The notes under the pieces are model-generated. The model did no database searches and had not been told where the DNA came from. It saw nothing but the letters and a program-made list of their open reading frames with translations. Below are positions 10,502-21,426 of a stretch of DNA of 64,000 nucleotides, in pieces. How positions within the stretch are numbered: the first letter of the stretch is position 1; each line of letters begins with the position of its first letter. The stretch comes from Linanthus parryae (taxonomy: Eukaryota > Streptophyta > Magnoliopsida > Ericales > Polemoniaceae): the NCBI GenBank assembly GCA_023055425.1, contig JALGPY010000001.1, positions 72,720,994 to 72,784,993 on the forward strand, given 5' to 3'. A program made the translations under genes and the position numbers.

Positions 10502-12704
10502 TGATAACGCCCAAATAGGGGTTATCTTATAGCCTGAAAAGACTTGTATGTGTGCTGGAAAACCGCGTTTTAGCCAGAATTCACCCTCAGAAAGCCTCGG
10601 AAATTAGAACAAGATGTTTATTAGTTCTTCGTAAATTTCTGCTTATTTCACGCATTTCGAGATATGATCACGGGTTTGTTCATGTTGTCTTCACAGGAAC
10701 AGGTTCGGGAAGTGCATTGGGATGTGTGCCGAGACAGAACCGGGTTTGCCTCGGGAAACGTGCAGAAAATGCTCGGAGTAGAATTTGACCGAGACTGGTA
10801 CAAGGGAGAGTGGAATGGAAAACAGAAAGACTGGTGGAAAAACGAGCAGTGAAAACCGACCGAGGAAGCTGAAAACGCCAAAACCGAGAATGACCAGGAT
10901 GCGTTCGGTTGAGAATATCTTGAGCTAGAATTGGAATTTTGAAGTGAAACCAGGGGCAAAAGAACGGAGACGTCGAGGGCTTTCCGAAAACAGGTTATAA
11001 TGCTGAAACGGAGTCCGGCCGAAAAACCGACTCCCGTCAAGTGTGGGTCCCAGACATGCCACGTCCGAGTAAGGAATCTCGGTTACCGGTGTCTGGAGTC
11101 GTAAAGAACTATTTCATGTTCGGGACGATTTCCGGGACAGTTTTGGCCTAGGGGTATTTTGGTCATTTTGGCACCGGGCCCGGGTTTCCGGAGTCAAGTT
11201 CAGATTTTGTCTCCCAATTTCAGGCAGCAGTTTTCCTATGGCCAGAGTCAGGATTGGGCATAATTTGGAGCAGTTTTGACCCAGGGGTATTTTGGTAATT
11301 TTGACAAGTTTCGGGTCAAAACGCAGGCCGATGCAGAAAAGAGCAGTTTTTCTTGCTGTCTGCGTATTATACGCAGGATGCTGCGTATTATACGCAGACA
11401 GCAAGCCAGAGGGAGGATTTTTGGCCAGTTTCTGACCCTGTCTACGTATTATACGCAGCATCCTGCGTATTATACGCAGCCAGGGGAAGAAAATACGCAG
11501 GAAAATGGAAAAATACGCAGCCCTGCGTATTATACGCAGCCAGGATGGAAAAATACGCAGACAGGGAGGTGAAATACGCAGCCAGGGAGGAAAATACGCA
11601 GAAATCAGCACATGTCAGGCTACTGTCTGCGTATTATACGCAGGATCCTGCGTATTTTACGCAGACAACACAAAGTTTGAGGCGGTTTCGGTCAGTGGCA
11701 GTTTCGTAAATAAAGGCAGTTTCCAGAAACGTCTTCAGCACTATATAAAGACTCGTCCAGACTTGTTTTGGAGGACATCAACACATCATTAACACACATC
11801 AACACATCCAAGGAGAAGTCGGAGCATCCCGGGAGAGCACGAAAGCGCGATTCCAGATTCAAGACACCCGTTTGCTCTTCTTCTCTCTCATTCAAAAACT
11901 GTGTTATTTACGTTATGAATTTCAGTAGCTAAACTTTTTACCTAGGTTCTCGGTGAACCTAGGGTTTCGTTTTCAGAGATAGTTTTTCGTTTTGACTATG
12001 AATTCATGATCGTACTATCTTAATTCAGCAGCTTTATTCGTTATTCTGTCTTTGAATTTTACTGTTCATGCATGCTCGGCTTGATCACCCAGAATTGCTA
12101 CAGACCCGAGCCGGTAGGTGAAAACGTCCGGTTAGGGTTAGGAAGAGAAGACAGAATTTAGCACCTTACCCCGATGGGCCGACTAGCGAAGGGGAGTTAG
12201 GACTAGCCTGAAATCGTTGAGACCAACTGTTAGAGAATCTGAACCGGGCCATCAGGACAGGTTAGAAACCCTAGCAGCCTTAGAACGAGACTGCAGACTT
12301 AGGCAGCTTAACAGGAATCCAACAGTCTGCAGGATTGTGATAACGTGCAGGAAAAGAAAAGATACTGCACAATTGGTACGTGGCACGGATAACGAGACTG
12401 CTGTGTGTTTTCATGTCAAACGAAGAAACGAAAATCTGAAGAACCCTAGGGGATCCCGGGACCTAGTATCTCAAACCCTAGTTTTACAACCTTAAGATTA
12501 TTCAGAAAACTTTCACAAAAATATTTACGTTTCAGTTATTTACGTTCAACCTCTCAAAATATTCCTCCTTTTTACACTCTGTTCGTTAAAACTGGTTACT
12601 AGAAAAACCTACAAAGTCCCTGTGGGATCGATAAACCGAGTCGAAAATACTCTCTATATTACTTGATTCGTATACTTGCGAATAGCACGCTAGAAAGCGC
12701 ATCA
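10502..12704 (+). repeat. el.1 3' LTR
   Basis: Exactly 2203 bp, colinear with 2413-4615, with about three substitutions seen by eye. It ends GCATCA and is followed by the GTCGC duplication (12705-12709). Palindromes are at 11352-11669 and the TATA box is at 11742. Confidence 0.95.
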
Positions 12705-12709
12705 GTCGC

Positions 12710-14709
12710 ATGCCCGGCAAGGTGCGGAAAGAACTCGCAGTTGAGTCTTTCGTTCCCTTCGATCAAGAGGGAGAGGAAGAGAGGCAGGAGCCCCAGGCAA
12801 GTGATGAAGAAGAAGAAGCAATAGTTGTAATGCATGAGGAAGAATCAGGAGGTACCTCCGTCGCATTTCCTTTCCCATCATCGTAACTTCTTTGCACTTC
12901 TTTTCTTTAAACCATTCGTGCATTCGCAGATGATGATGAGACCGTTGGTGGCCTTGCGGCCAAAAGACAAAAGAGAGATGCCCCTTCTGGCATTTCAGAT
13001 GAGCCCATAAGCGAGGACGTTCTTGCTGAGTCCCGGAAGACAGCCGCGGAGGCTGCTGAGAGAAGAAGGCGGCGAGAGGAAGAGGAGCTCGAGCGTGTGA
13101 AACAGCAGAGCCTCGAAGAGCAGCATGTTGACGACTTAGTGCGTCCAGTTAGCGAGGAAGACGAACTTCCCGAAGAAGTGGCTCCTCATGTGGAGGAGGA
13201 AGATGAGGTTCCCGGAGAGGATGCAGCAGCACTAGAGCAAGTCCAAGCGGACTTCGAAGAGATCGCAGGCAGCGATAAAGGTGAGATCTTCAATCTCGCA
13301 GTAACTTATAGAGATGTTATTGTGGGTGCGTTAAAGCATGGTGTGTCAAAGGCTGACATTCGCCGTTGGTTAGTAGGCAAATGCGGAGAACCCTCAGGTA
13401 ATTATTTGAGTAATATGCGCGTACTAGACTTTAGCCACTTGAGGCAGAATCATGACTGGTTTATTCGCACCTCAGGTCACGCTTCTCTTAAGGACCTGCT
13501 TAGTGAGGACACACTAATAGGGCATGGTTCCACGTCTTTAGTGTATGACGAGGATACCTCAATCCCACCTTCGCGTGGAGGTGCTTATTCTTTAGCTTTA
13601 GTAAAGATAGCAAAATAACTTATAGCGCAAGTTACCTTACATCATCGCATTCGATGTCGCAGGTCATGCTGAAGGACCTGAGCTGGAACAGAGAAGTCAG
13701 TCTTCTGCGCCCTATGTTCCAATTCCGAGCTCCCATACCGAGAAGCCCGTCGCAGCTGCTGACCACGCGGGTGTGCCTCGTGAGGACATCATCGAGCTTT
13801 CCGACGATGCTGAAGCTGACACTGTATTGATGGAAGAAGATATCCATGCTAGTGCTGACGAGGTAAGGACAACTGCTGCTAATGCTTCCGCATCCGAGAG
13901 TGTCCTACGACAAGCGACTTCGACTGGCCTTTCGCCTCCGGTAATGACTGAGTCAGAGGCACCCATTCCTGCGTGGAGCTTTTGGGGTTCGCAGGTTGGG
14001 AATGTAGTCGCAGCTGGCGCGGCCTACATTCTTCCTCCCGACTACGAGAGATTAGAGCTCGCAGCTGATAGGAGAGTCATGGAGCGAGGGCAGTCCTCGA
14101 ACAACCCAGCAGCTTGCATTCCTTCTCTTCATGAGATTCTGGAAGGAACTGGTAAGTAGAGTTTTACTGTTCGCACGTCGCATTGTTCGCTTGCGAATTT
14201 TGACATCATAACCTATCTTTGACGTCTCCTCAGGTTTGAAGCAAACCGATGTAGACTGGGTGGTTCGAATGCGTCTCAGGTATCCTCGCTCGTTTGTGAG
14301 ATCTCTGGAGATCGGGCCCTTTGACAGGAGGTTGTTCCTCACTGAAGCCATCTGGATACTGGAGCAGCTGTCTGCGGCTACGCCTGCGACCATTTCGGTC
14401 CAGAGTGTTGAATTGATATGCGGCATGTGCCAAAACCTCGTGACCAAAGTCCAAGGCAGAATGGGCTTTAAGTTTCTTAAGGACAGAGTCACGCTGATTC
14501 GCGCGACTGTAACTTTGAAACTCGGTCACCAGAATCTCGCAGCTGAGATGCAAAAGGTGGAGCAGCAGAAGCAAAGGGTTGATGAAGCTCTGAAGCTGTA
14601 TCATGAGATGAATGCTAGGTGCGAGCAATTGAAGCAAGAAGTGGAACAGGTGGAGAAGCTGAGCGAGCAGTTCGCGCCCCAAGACTCCTTAATCAAGAAT
14701 TTGCTTTGA
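12710..14709 (+). pseudogene. PMD gene copy 1, exons 2b-5
   Basis: This continues the gene cut at 2412. Exons are 12710-12851, 12930-13280, 13663-14151 and 14234-14709, with GT-AG introns that all interrupt codons after the first base. The frame is open throughout and matches copy 2 exon by exon. The encoded C-terminal half is acidic and low-complexity in exon 3 (Glu-rich coiled-coil-like stretch). Exon 4 ends in HEILEGTG. Exon 5 (about 158 codons) has the motif EIGPFDRRLF and then a Lys/Gln/Glu-rich coiled coil. Transcripts reading through el.1 would be broken by its LTR. Function is unknown. Confidence 0.8.
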
Positions 14710-16199
14710 TTTTTCTGAGTCTTGAAAAATAGCAAGGAAATAGCTGAAACATTAATGTAACGTTTTGAAACATTAATGTAATGTTGCTAGGGTTTCTCCC
14801 CCTCTTTTTTTTTAACAACGAACAATGAATTTGCCCGTTTTGCCCTTTTCCGGGATTTGATTGGACATTTCTGTGCATATCCAATTATGACATCAGCAAT
14901 TGATTCTCTGCTTGATTTTCGCGCTAATTTCTCGGTAGATAAGCACGCTTCCGTTGGGCAGTCCATCCGAATCATGACTATCCGTCATTTATTAGGATAC
15001 GCAACTGAATCGTCGTAGCCTTTAGTAGGGTAATTGATTGTTACCGCTTTTCAAGGCGTAAGTGATTGAACTTACCCTCTTTTTTGAATTTTGCTGACTC
15101 ATCTTAGGCAACCGAAGAGTCTGTACAGGGTCTATATAAACCCTGTCTTTGCTATTTGGGTTCTTCATCCCAAACATGTGCTTTGCCGTGAGTCCTTACG
15201 ACTGCTGGCTTCAACGCTTGTTTTTCGTTGATTCATGGCAACTTCAAGTTTTGAATCCTGAGTTTGCGCTTTGTGCTATAGAAATAGTTTCCAAGATCCA
15301 CTTTATGAGGCTTATTGCTCTTTATAACCATCATAAAGAAGATGCAGATAACATCTCATGTGTGTTCGAAGAAATTTCTTCGTGTATTATGTGTGCAGGT
15401 CATGTTTCCGGCCGCCTCGTGGCGAGGTGCAGCGCCGAAGTGACCGTGCTACCGTCTCGTAATGAACGGCGAAATTCTCCTCCAGCATCCCTGGAGGAGG
15501 ATTTCTTGCCTCTTCGTTCTTGAACTCAGGGTGCTCGTCAATGCCCTTGTCCAACATGACAAGGAATCCATCACCAGAGGAATGACTGCTTCGCCTGTTT
15601 TGCAGAGTAGCATTCGTCGAAACAGGAAGCTCCTCCGGCGCCTATCTTGATCAGACAGAGGCTTTTGTCACCCCTTAGGGTCCTAGGCTTATCGTTTCCC
15701 AGGTTTCGCGGCTAGGGATGTAGCGAATGACAAGCTGATCTCTTCGCGGCAGCATCCCTTTTGCTATGGATCTTTGGCCGCAGATCTGCGTATTGCGTAG
15801 CCAGTGTTGAAACCGGTGGGTTCATCCTTTGCAGTCCGGGTTTCCGTACTGTGTCTCTGTTGGCTTACCAGCCACTTTTCGAATGTATTGTAAGCCATGT
15901 TGGCTGCGTAGTTAGATTCGAGCTTTTCGCTTGTAAGCTGCTATCTAGACAGATAAATTGTAAGTCATTTGACTCGTAATGATAAATAGCTTTCTGTATC
16001 ATCTGCTATCTCTTTACAATAGAATACAATTTCGCACGCGTTTCGGCATATTTCGCCTTGCATAATGCTACGTAACTGTTTCGCATCTGCGATATATTGA
16101 TTCGCGGGTGTTTCACTAGACCGTTCGAGATCGTATCTTCGCAGCTGTGCCATCTTGGCGGATGGGCTTGCAGTTGGCCGTTGCAAATCATTTAAGATC
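14710..16199. other. Tat spacer between PMD gene and tandem array
   Basis: No clear gene. A direct repeat GAAACATTAATGTAA occurs twice at 14747-14780 near the PMD 3' end. A plus-strand promoter-like stretch is at 15133, and an acceptor-like tract ends at 15398. Short open frames downstream match nothing I know. Degenerate versions of the tandem array begin near 16080. Confidence 0.5.
15133..15140 (+). promoter_or_regulatory. TATA-like box in Tat spacer
   Basis: TATATAAA is followed by CCCTGTC, with open frames on the plus strand after it. It may be the promoter of a second, decayed antisense transcript. There is no other support. Confidence 0.3.
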
Positions 16200-17370
16200 A
16201 TGTTCACAACATTGCTATCGTAACAGATAGTCCTTAGCAGATCGATTAAGATCGTTAAGTGGTGCGAACTGCTATCACAAAAGATAGGCTTTATTAGCGA
16301 ACTGCTTGAGATCGTTTCTCGCATGAATTGCTATCGCAACAGGTAGACTTTTAGAAGATCCAGTAAGACCGTCTTGCGCATGCGTTGCCATCGTAACAGA
16401 GGCTTGGGTGATCAATTAAAATCACTTTGCATATGAGTTGCTATCGTAACAGATAGGCTTGAGAGAATCAGGTAAATTCGTTTTGTGTATGAGTTGCTAT
16501 CGTAACAGATAGGCTTTGATGATAAATTGAGATCGCATTTGCGTTTAGCTACTATCGTGAGAGATAGGCTTTATATGATCAACTAAGATCGTATTTTCGT
16601 TTGACCGCTATCGTATGAGATAGGCTTTGGATGATCAATTAAGATCGCATTTGCGTTGGCTGCTATCATGAGAGGTAGGCTTTAGATGATCAATTAAGAT
16701 CGCATTGGCGCTTAGCTGCTATCGTAGGAGATAGGCTTCAGATGATCAATTAAGATCGCATTTGCGTTTAGCTGCTATCGTAGGAGATAGGCTTCAGATG
16801 ATCAATTAAGATCGCATCTGCGCTTAGCTGCTATCATAAGGGATAGGCTTTACATGATCAATTAAGATCGCATTTGTGTTGGCTGCTATCATAAGAGATA
16901 GGCTTAGATGATCAATTAAGATCGCATTTGCATTAGCTGCTATCGTATGAGATAGGCTTAGATGATCACTTAAGATCGCGTTTGCGTTAGCTGCTATCGT
17001 TAGAGATAGGCTTTAGATGATCACTTAAGATCGCGTTCGCATTGGCTGCTATCGTTAGAGATAGGCTTTAGATGATCACTTAAGATCGCGTTCGCATTGG
17101 CTGCTATCGTTAGAGATAGGCTTTAGATGATCACTTAAGATCGCGTTTGCATTAGCTGCTATCGTAAGAGATAGGCTTAGATGATCACTTAAGATCGCGT
17201 TTGCGTTAGCTGCTATCGTTAGAGATAGGCTTTAGATGATCACTTAAGATCGCGTTCGCATTGGCTGCTATCGTTAGAGATAGGCTTTAGATGATCACTT
17301 AAGATCGCGTTCGCATTGGCTGCTATCGTTAGAGATAGGCTTTAGATGATCACTTAAGATCGCATTTTGT
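16200..17370. repeat. 55-bp tandem array of Tat element
   Basis: About 21 units of roughly 55 bp, each with GCTATC, five or six bases, GATAGGC, then GATCAATTAAGATCGC or GATCACTTAAGATCGC. Units are degenerate at the left and nearly identical between about 16980 and 17340, where blocks repeat exactly, implying recent expansion at the pol-proximal side. A diverged array with the same core occurs at 36190-36640. Confidence 0.9.
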
Positions 17371-17601
17371 ATGGATTGCTATTGCAGCGAATAAATCATT
17401 GTTAACAGTAATAACAAATTAAGTAGAGCAACATAAACGGCTAGAAATATGAACTTCTCATTTGGGAGAATTCTTTTATTATAACGCTCTCATATGGGAG
17501 AGATGGGATTACAATCCTCTCATATGGGAGAGGAGATTGCGCAAATCATAGCCACATGAGACATTAAGCACGTTATCATAAAACGTATGAAATGAGAGAA
17601 G
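17371..17601. other. Spacer between array and pol stop
   Basis: Short sequence with three copies of the motif TCATATGGGAGAG or similar at 17456-17535. No gene was seen. Confidence 0.5.
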
Positions 17602-20600
17602 TCAGGGATAGTACTTCTTGATCCAGCGCATGTTGATTGAACTGGGAGTTGAGGTTGTACCGTGCAACCTTCGTATGCTGCAGTAGCCACTATCGAAGAC
17701 TTCTGTGACTTCGAAGGGTCCTTCCCAATTAGCTGCGAACTTTGGGTGAGTTGCTTCTCGCATGCAGTGATCAGATGCGCGCAAGACCAGGTCTCCGACT
17801 GCGAAATCCCTTCGCTGGACTGTCTTATTGTATGCGCGAGCGATTCTTTCCTGGTACCGCTTGTTAGTCCTTTTGGCTTGTTCTCGCTTCTCTTCCAGCA
17901 AGATTAAGTCATGATCGCGTTGATTTTCATAGAGTGCATGGAAGGCCAGCCTTGCCGAATTGACTCTAACCTCCGCAGGTACCACAGCTTCGGCCCCATA
18001 ACACAGTAGAAATGGCGAGGCCCCTGTGGGTGTCCTTGGAGAAGTTCTGTAGGCCCACAGAGCTATGCTTAGAGAGTCGGCCCACTTCTTGTGGTCATCT
18101 GCGACCATTTTGCTCAATATTCTTAACAGCGTCTTGTTAGTTGCTTCGGCTTGTCCGTTTCCCTTCGGGTAGTAAGGGGTAGAACATATTTGCCTGATAT
18201 TGTACTCCGCTAATTTCGCAGCTACCTGGCGATTAACAAAAGGAGTACCGTTATCTGAAAGAATGGTGTTTGGGATTCCGAACCTGCATACGATGCTTTC
18301 TTGGATAAAGTTGACCACAGCCAACGCATTTGCCGTCTTCAGTGGTATTGCTTCCACCCACTTGGTAAACAGCTCGGTTGCGGTGAGGATGAAATGATTC
18401 CCATGCGACGTCGGTCGGATGGGCCCGATGAAGTCCAGAGCCCATGTGTGAAATGGCCATGGCGTCCCTAATGCATGTAAATCCACGGCGGGAGCGTGCA
18501 CTAGGTTCCCTTTGAATTGGCATTCTTGGCAGCGTCGCACTTTGGTGCGGCAATCGACTTCCATTGTAGGCCAGAAGTATCCGATTGAGAGGAGCTGTCT
18601 GCATAACTTCGCACCTCCTTGGTGTTCCACCTGATGCGAAAGGTCCATGACTTCTTGTGCTTCTCTGCCGTCTAGACATCGCAGCAAGTTGCCCTCGTGA
18701 CCTCTTCGCCAAAGCAGGTTTTCCTGTACCACGTATCGAGACGCTTTCCTTTTTAATTTTTCTGCTTCTTTTCTCGATTCAGGCACTGTGCCCTGGGTGA
18801 GGAAATCGAATAGTGGCTTCCTCCAATCTGTGTCGTCGTCGATTAAAGCGACGAGTAGAGAATCTTTGATTAGTGCGCAACTTTCGCACTTCCCTTGTAT
18901 CAGGGCTGCAGCTGTTGACATGCCTGGCCAATGAATGCCATATCTCTGAGCCTTTCTGTAGATTGACACCTCGCTTTCTCCGCAAGCGTGTTGGTGAATC
19001 TTTTCTAACAGCTGTTGTCCCTCTTGCTCGGAGACACACCTCATGAGTATTCCTCCAGGACCCTTGTAGTAAAGGGTGTTGTCGTGGATGCAGTATCCTT
19101 TTGTGAGTGCCCAGCTTTCGCTGCTGGTGCCTTTTGCAATAGCTTGCAGGATTGCTTTCCGCCAGTCTGCGTCGTCCATGTGTTCGTCGTCGCACGCATC
19201 TTCTGTTAATGCCGACGATGTTCGCACTTCGATGGAAATCCTTGCGGGGCACTTGTCTATACTGACCTTAGATCCTAAGGTTGCTAAGGCGTCTGCGTGC
19301 CTATTGTCCGCTCGGGGCTTGTGCTCGTACTTCACATCGCAGAATTGCTGCATCAGTTTCTGTACTAGGGTGCGATAAGGCAGGAGGTTGATTTCCTTCA
19401 AACCATATTCGCCCGAGGCTTGCTTAACAATCAGCTTGGAATCTCCCATGACTGTTAAATTGCTCACTTCCAAGGCTTTCGCCGCACGGAGCCCTACAAT
19501 GAGAGCCTCGTATTCTGCTTCGTTGTTTGTGACAGCGAAGTTGAGCTTTGCGGACATCTGTATGACTTCCCCGTCTGGCCTTGTCAAGACTATCCCAATA
19601 CCTCCGCCTTTCCTGGTTGACGAACCGTCGAAGTGGAGGGTCCAATAGGGCACGTCGATTGCGTAGATTTCAGGGCCTTCGAGCTCTTCCTCGATCACAG
19701 GTTCGTGGCTGTTGTCGGGAAACTGTGCCAACAGATCTGCTACCGCCTGCGACTTGATCGCTCTTGGTTTCACGCATGTGATATCGTATTGAGAGATGGT
19801 CATGTACCATTTCGCCAGTCTCCCGCCCGGAGTAGTGTGAGTTAGCAAGTATCTTATGGGGTCGCTCTTGGTGACCACTACTACTTTGTGTGACGCAAAA
19901 TAGTGTCTCAACTTTTCTATCACAAAGAATAAAGCAAGGCAATGACGTTCGATGTCTGTGTACCTTGATTCAGCCGGCTGCACAATGCGAGAGATATAGT
20001 AGATGGGCCTCTCTTGGCCTTCGTACTCCTGAGCCAAGAGTGCTCCTATAGATCTCCTTGTTGATGTGAGATATAGCAGAAGCGGTGATCCCAGTTGAGG
20101 CGCAATCATTATATTTGAGGACGTGAGCAGTTCTTTCAGCTTTTCGAATGCGGCCTCATGGTCCGGAGCCCAATTGTATGCGGCGTCCTTCTTGAGAAGA
20201 GTGCTGAAACAGCATGTGATTTCTGCAATTGCTGGAATGAATCTCCGCAGATATGATAGTTTTCCCAAGAATGTCTTCAAGGTACTTTGATTATGGGGAG
20301 GCGTCATGCTGGTGACGGCTGACACTTTCGCAGGGTCAGGCTCGATCCCCTGGCGATGGACTACACATCCCAAGAACTTCCCCGAGGTCACGCCGAACGC
20401 GCATTTCATGGGGTTCATTTTCAGTTGAAAGCTCCTGCATCTGTCGAACACCTTTCGCAGGTCTGCAAGGTGATCCGCTTCGTGCTTGGATTTGACCACC
20501 AGGTCATCCACATAAAATTCCACCTCTTTGTGCATCATGTCGTGGAATAGAGCCATCATGGCCCGCTGATAGGTTGCGCCCGCGTTCTTAAGACCGAACG

Positions 20601-21327
20601 GCATGACCGTGTAGTTGAATACCCCCACAGGAGTGATAAATGCAGTTTTCCGCGCATCATCGGGATCCATCTTGATTTGATTGTATCCGCTGAAACCGTC
20701 CATGAAACTGAACATGCGATGACCTGCTGTTGAATCGATAAGCAAATCGATGTTGGGCAGTGGGAAATCGTCCTTAGGGCAGAAGCGATTGAGATCTCGG
20801 AAGTCCACGCAGATGCGAAGCTGTCCGTTCTTCTTCACCACCGGCACGATGTTGGCCAGCCATGTGGGATGATGATTTGACTCTATGAACTTGGCATCTA
20901 GGAGTTTGACAATCTCATGCTTGATCTTCACGTTGAGTTCTGGCCTGAAGCTTCTGGTGCTCTGCTTGACCGGTTTAGACCCTGGGATGATGTCCAAACG
21001 GTGCATGGTGATGCTTGTATCCAGACCTGGCATCTCATCATATTCCCATGCGAACACGTCCTTGTACTCAGTTAGGAGCTGCAGCAGTCCTTGTTCCTCT
21101 TCGCTTGTGAGGTCCGCACTCAGGAAGACTGGCCTTTTCTTTTCCTCGTTCGGGCTGAGGAACACTTCCTTTAGTTCTTGCTTCTGTGGTCTTAGCCTGT
21201 CTTCCATGCATTCAGGCGCTTCTTTGAGTTTCTCGTCTGGAGTATCTTGTGTTGGCTCTTCCGTCAGCGCAACTTGCTCGATTTGATTGATTTGCTCAGG
21301 GACATCCCCATGCCCGTGTGAGGACAT
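17602..21327 (-). CDS. Tat pol: RT, RNase H, second RNase H, integrase
   Basis: An uninterrupted 1241-residue frame. The reverse transcriptase has VDFRDLN and YVDD at residues 272-275. A first RNase H (about 405-500) has lost the usual Asp (LYLTSTRRS where CDAS is expected), as is normal in Tat. The second, archaeal-type RNase H (about 561-685) keeps D567, the Glu of NNEAEYEAL, D629 and D679. Two tandem zinc-binding H2C2-like modules follow: 720-817 (C814, C817, second His not conserved) and 832-936 (H898, H902, C933, C936). The integrase core has D965, D1025 and E1061 with 35 residues between the last two. There is no chromodomain. It should copy and integrate element cDNA. The frame looks functional. 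Confidence 0.93.
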   Translation of the reverse strand: MSSHGHGDVPEQINQIEQVALTEEPTQDTPDEKLKEAPECMEDRLRPQKQELKEVFLSPNEEKKRPVFLSADLTSEEEQGLLQLLTEYKDVFAWEYDEMPGLDTSITMHRLDIIPGSKPVKQSTRSFRPELNVKIKHEIVKLLDAKFIESNHHPTWLANIVPVVKKNGQLRICVDFRDLNRFCPKDDFPLPNIDLLIDSTAGHRMFSFMDGFSGYNQIKMDPDDARKTAFITPVGVFNYTVMPFGLKNAGATYQRAMMALFHDMMHKEVEFYVDDLVVKSKHEADHLADLRKVFDRCRSFQLKMNPMKCAFGVTSGKFLGCVVHRQGIEPDPAKVSAVTSMTPPHNQSTLKTFLGKLSYLRRFIPAIAEITCCFSTLLKKDAAYNWAPDHEAAFEKLKELLTSSNIMIAPQLGSPLLLYLTSTRRSIGALLAQEYEGQERPIYYISRIVQPAESRYTDIERHCLALFFVIEKLRHYFASHKVVVVTKSDPIRYLLTHTTPGGRLAKWYMTISQYDITCVKPRAIKSQAVADLLAQFPDNSHEPVIEEELEGPEIYAIDVPYWTLHFDGSSTRKGGGIGIVLTRPDGEVIQMSAKLNFAVTNNEAEYEALIVGLRAAKALEVSNLTVMGDSKLIVKQASGEYGLKEINLLPYRTLVQKLMQQFCDVKYEHKPRADNRHADALATLGSKVSIDKCPARISIEVRTSSALTEDACDDEHMDDADWRKAILQAIAKGTSSESWALTKGYCIHDNTLYYKGPGGILMRCVSEQEGQQLLEKIHQHACGESEVSIYRKAQRYGIHWPGMSTAAALIQGKCESCALIKDSLLVALIDDDTDWRKPLFDFLTQGTVPESRKEAEKLKRKASRYVVQENLLWRRGHEGNLLRCLDGREAQEVMDLSHQVEHQGGAKLCRQLLSIGYFWPTMEVDCRTKVRRCQECQFKGNLVHAPAVDLHALGTPWPFHTWALDFIGPIRPTSHGNHFILTATELFTKWVEAIPLKTANALAVVNFIQESIVCRFGIPNTILSDNGTPFVNRQVAAKLAEYNIRQICSTPYYPKGNGQAEATNKTLLRILSKMVADDHKKWADSLSIALWAYRTSPRTPTGASPFLLCYGAEAVVPAEVRVNSARLAFHALYENQRDHDLILLEEKREQAKRTNKRYQERIARAYNKTVQRRDFAVGDLVLRASDHCMREATHPKFAANWEGPFEVTEVFDSGYCSIRRLHGTTSTPSSINMRWIKKYYP

Positions 21328-21426
21328 CCCCGCGCACCTTCATATGCGATAGCATTTCTTCCCATTGGCGTAGAAGCTCTCTATCTCCTTGCCCTCGGGG
21401 TCATGCTTTGCGATCCTCTTTAAAGT

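Larger units (their letters stand above)
2413..12704 (+). mobile_element. Athila-like element el.1, complete but lacking RT, RNase H and most of IN
   Basis: The element is 10,292 bp, flanked by GTCGC duplications, with two LTRs of exactly 2203 bp that begin TGATAACG and end GCATCA. Its tRNA-Asp-type PBS and its gag/protease place it near Athila. About 2.6 kb present in el.2 (roughly 57565-60185: RT, RNase H, most of integrase) is missing, leaving gag-protease joined in frame to the integrase C-terminus. The env-like ORF is also gone apart from flanking remnants near 8715-8815. By eye the LTRs differ at three sites (near 2776, 2806 and 3579), so the insertion is very recent and mobilisation must have used proteins from another element. 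Confidence 0.92.

Noticed and set aside
15149..15523. 124-residue plus-strand frame after a TATA-like box
   Set aside because: No ATG in a good position and no similarity that I recognise. Kept only as a weak promoter note.
16200..17370. CRISPR-like regular repeats
   Set aside because: Units are contiguous with no unique spacers, lie in a plant retrotransposon and vary gradually. It is an ordinary tandem array.
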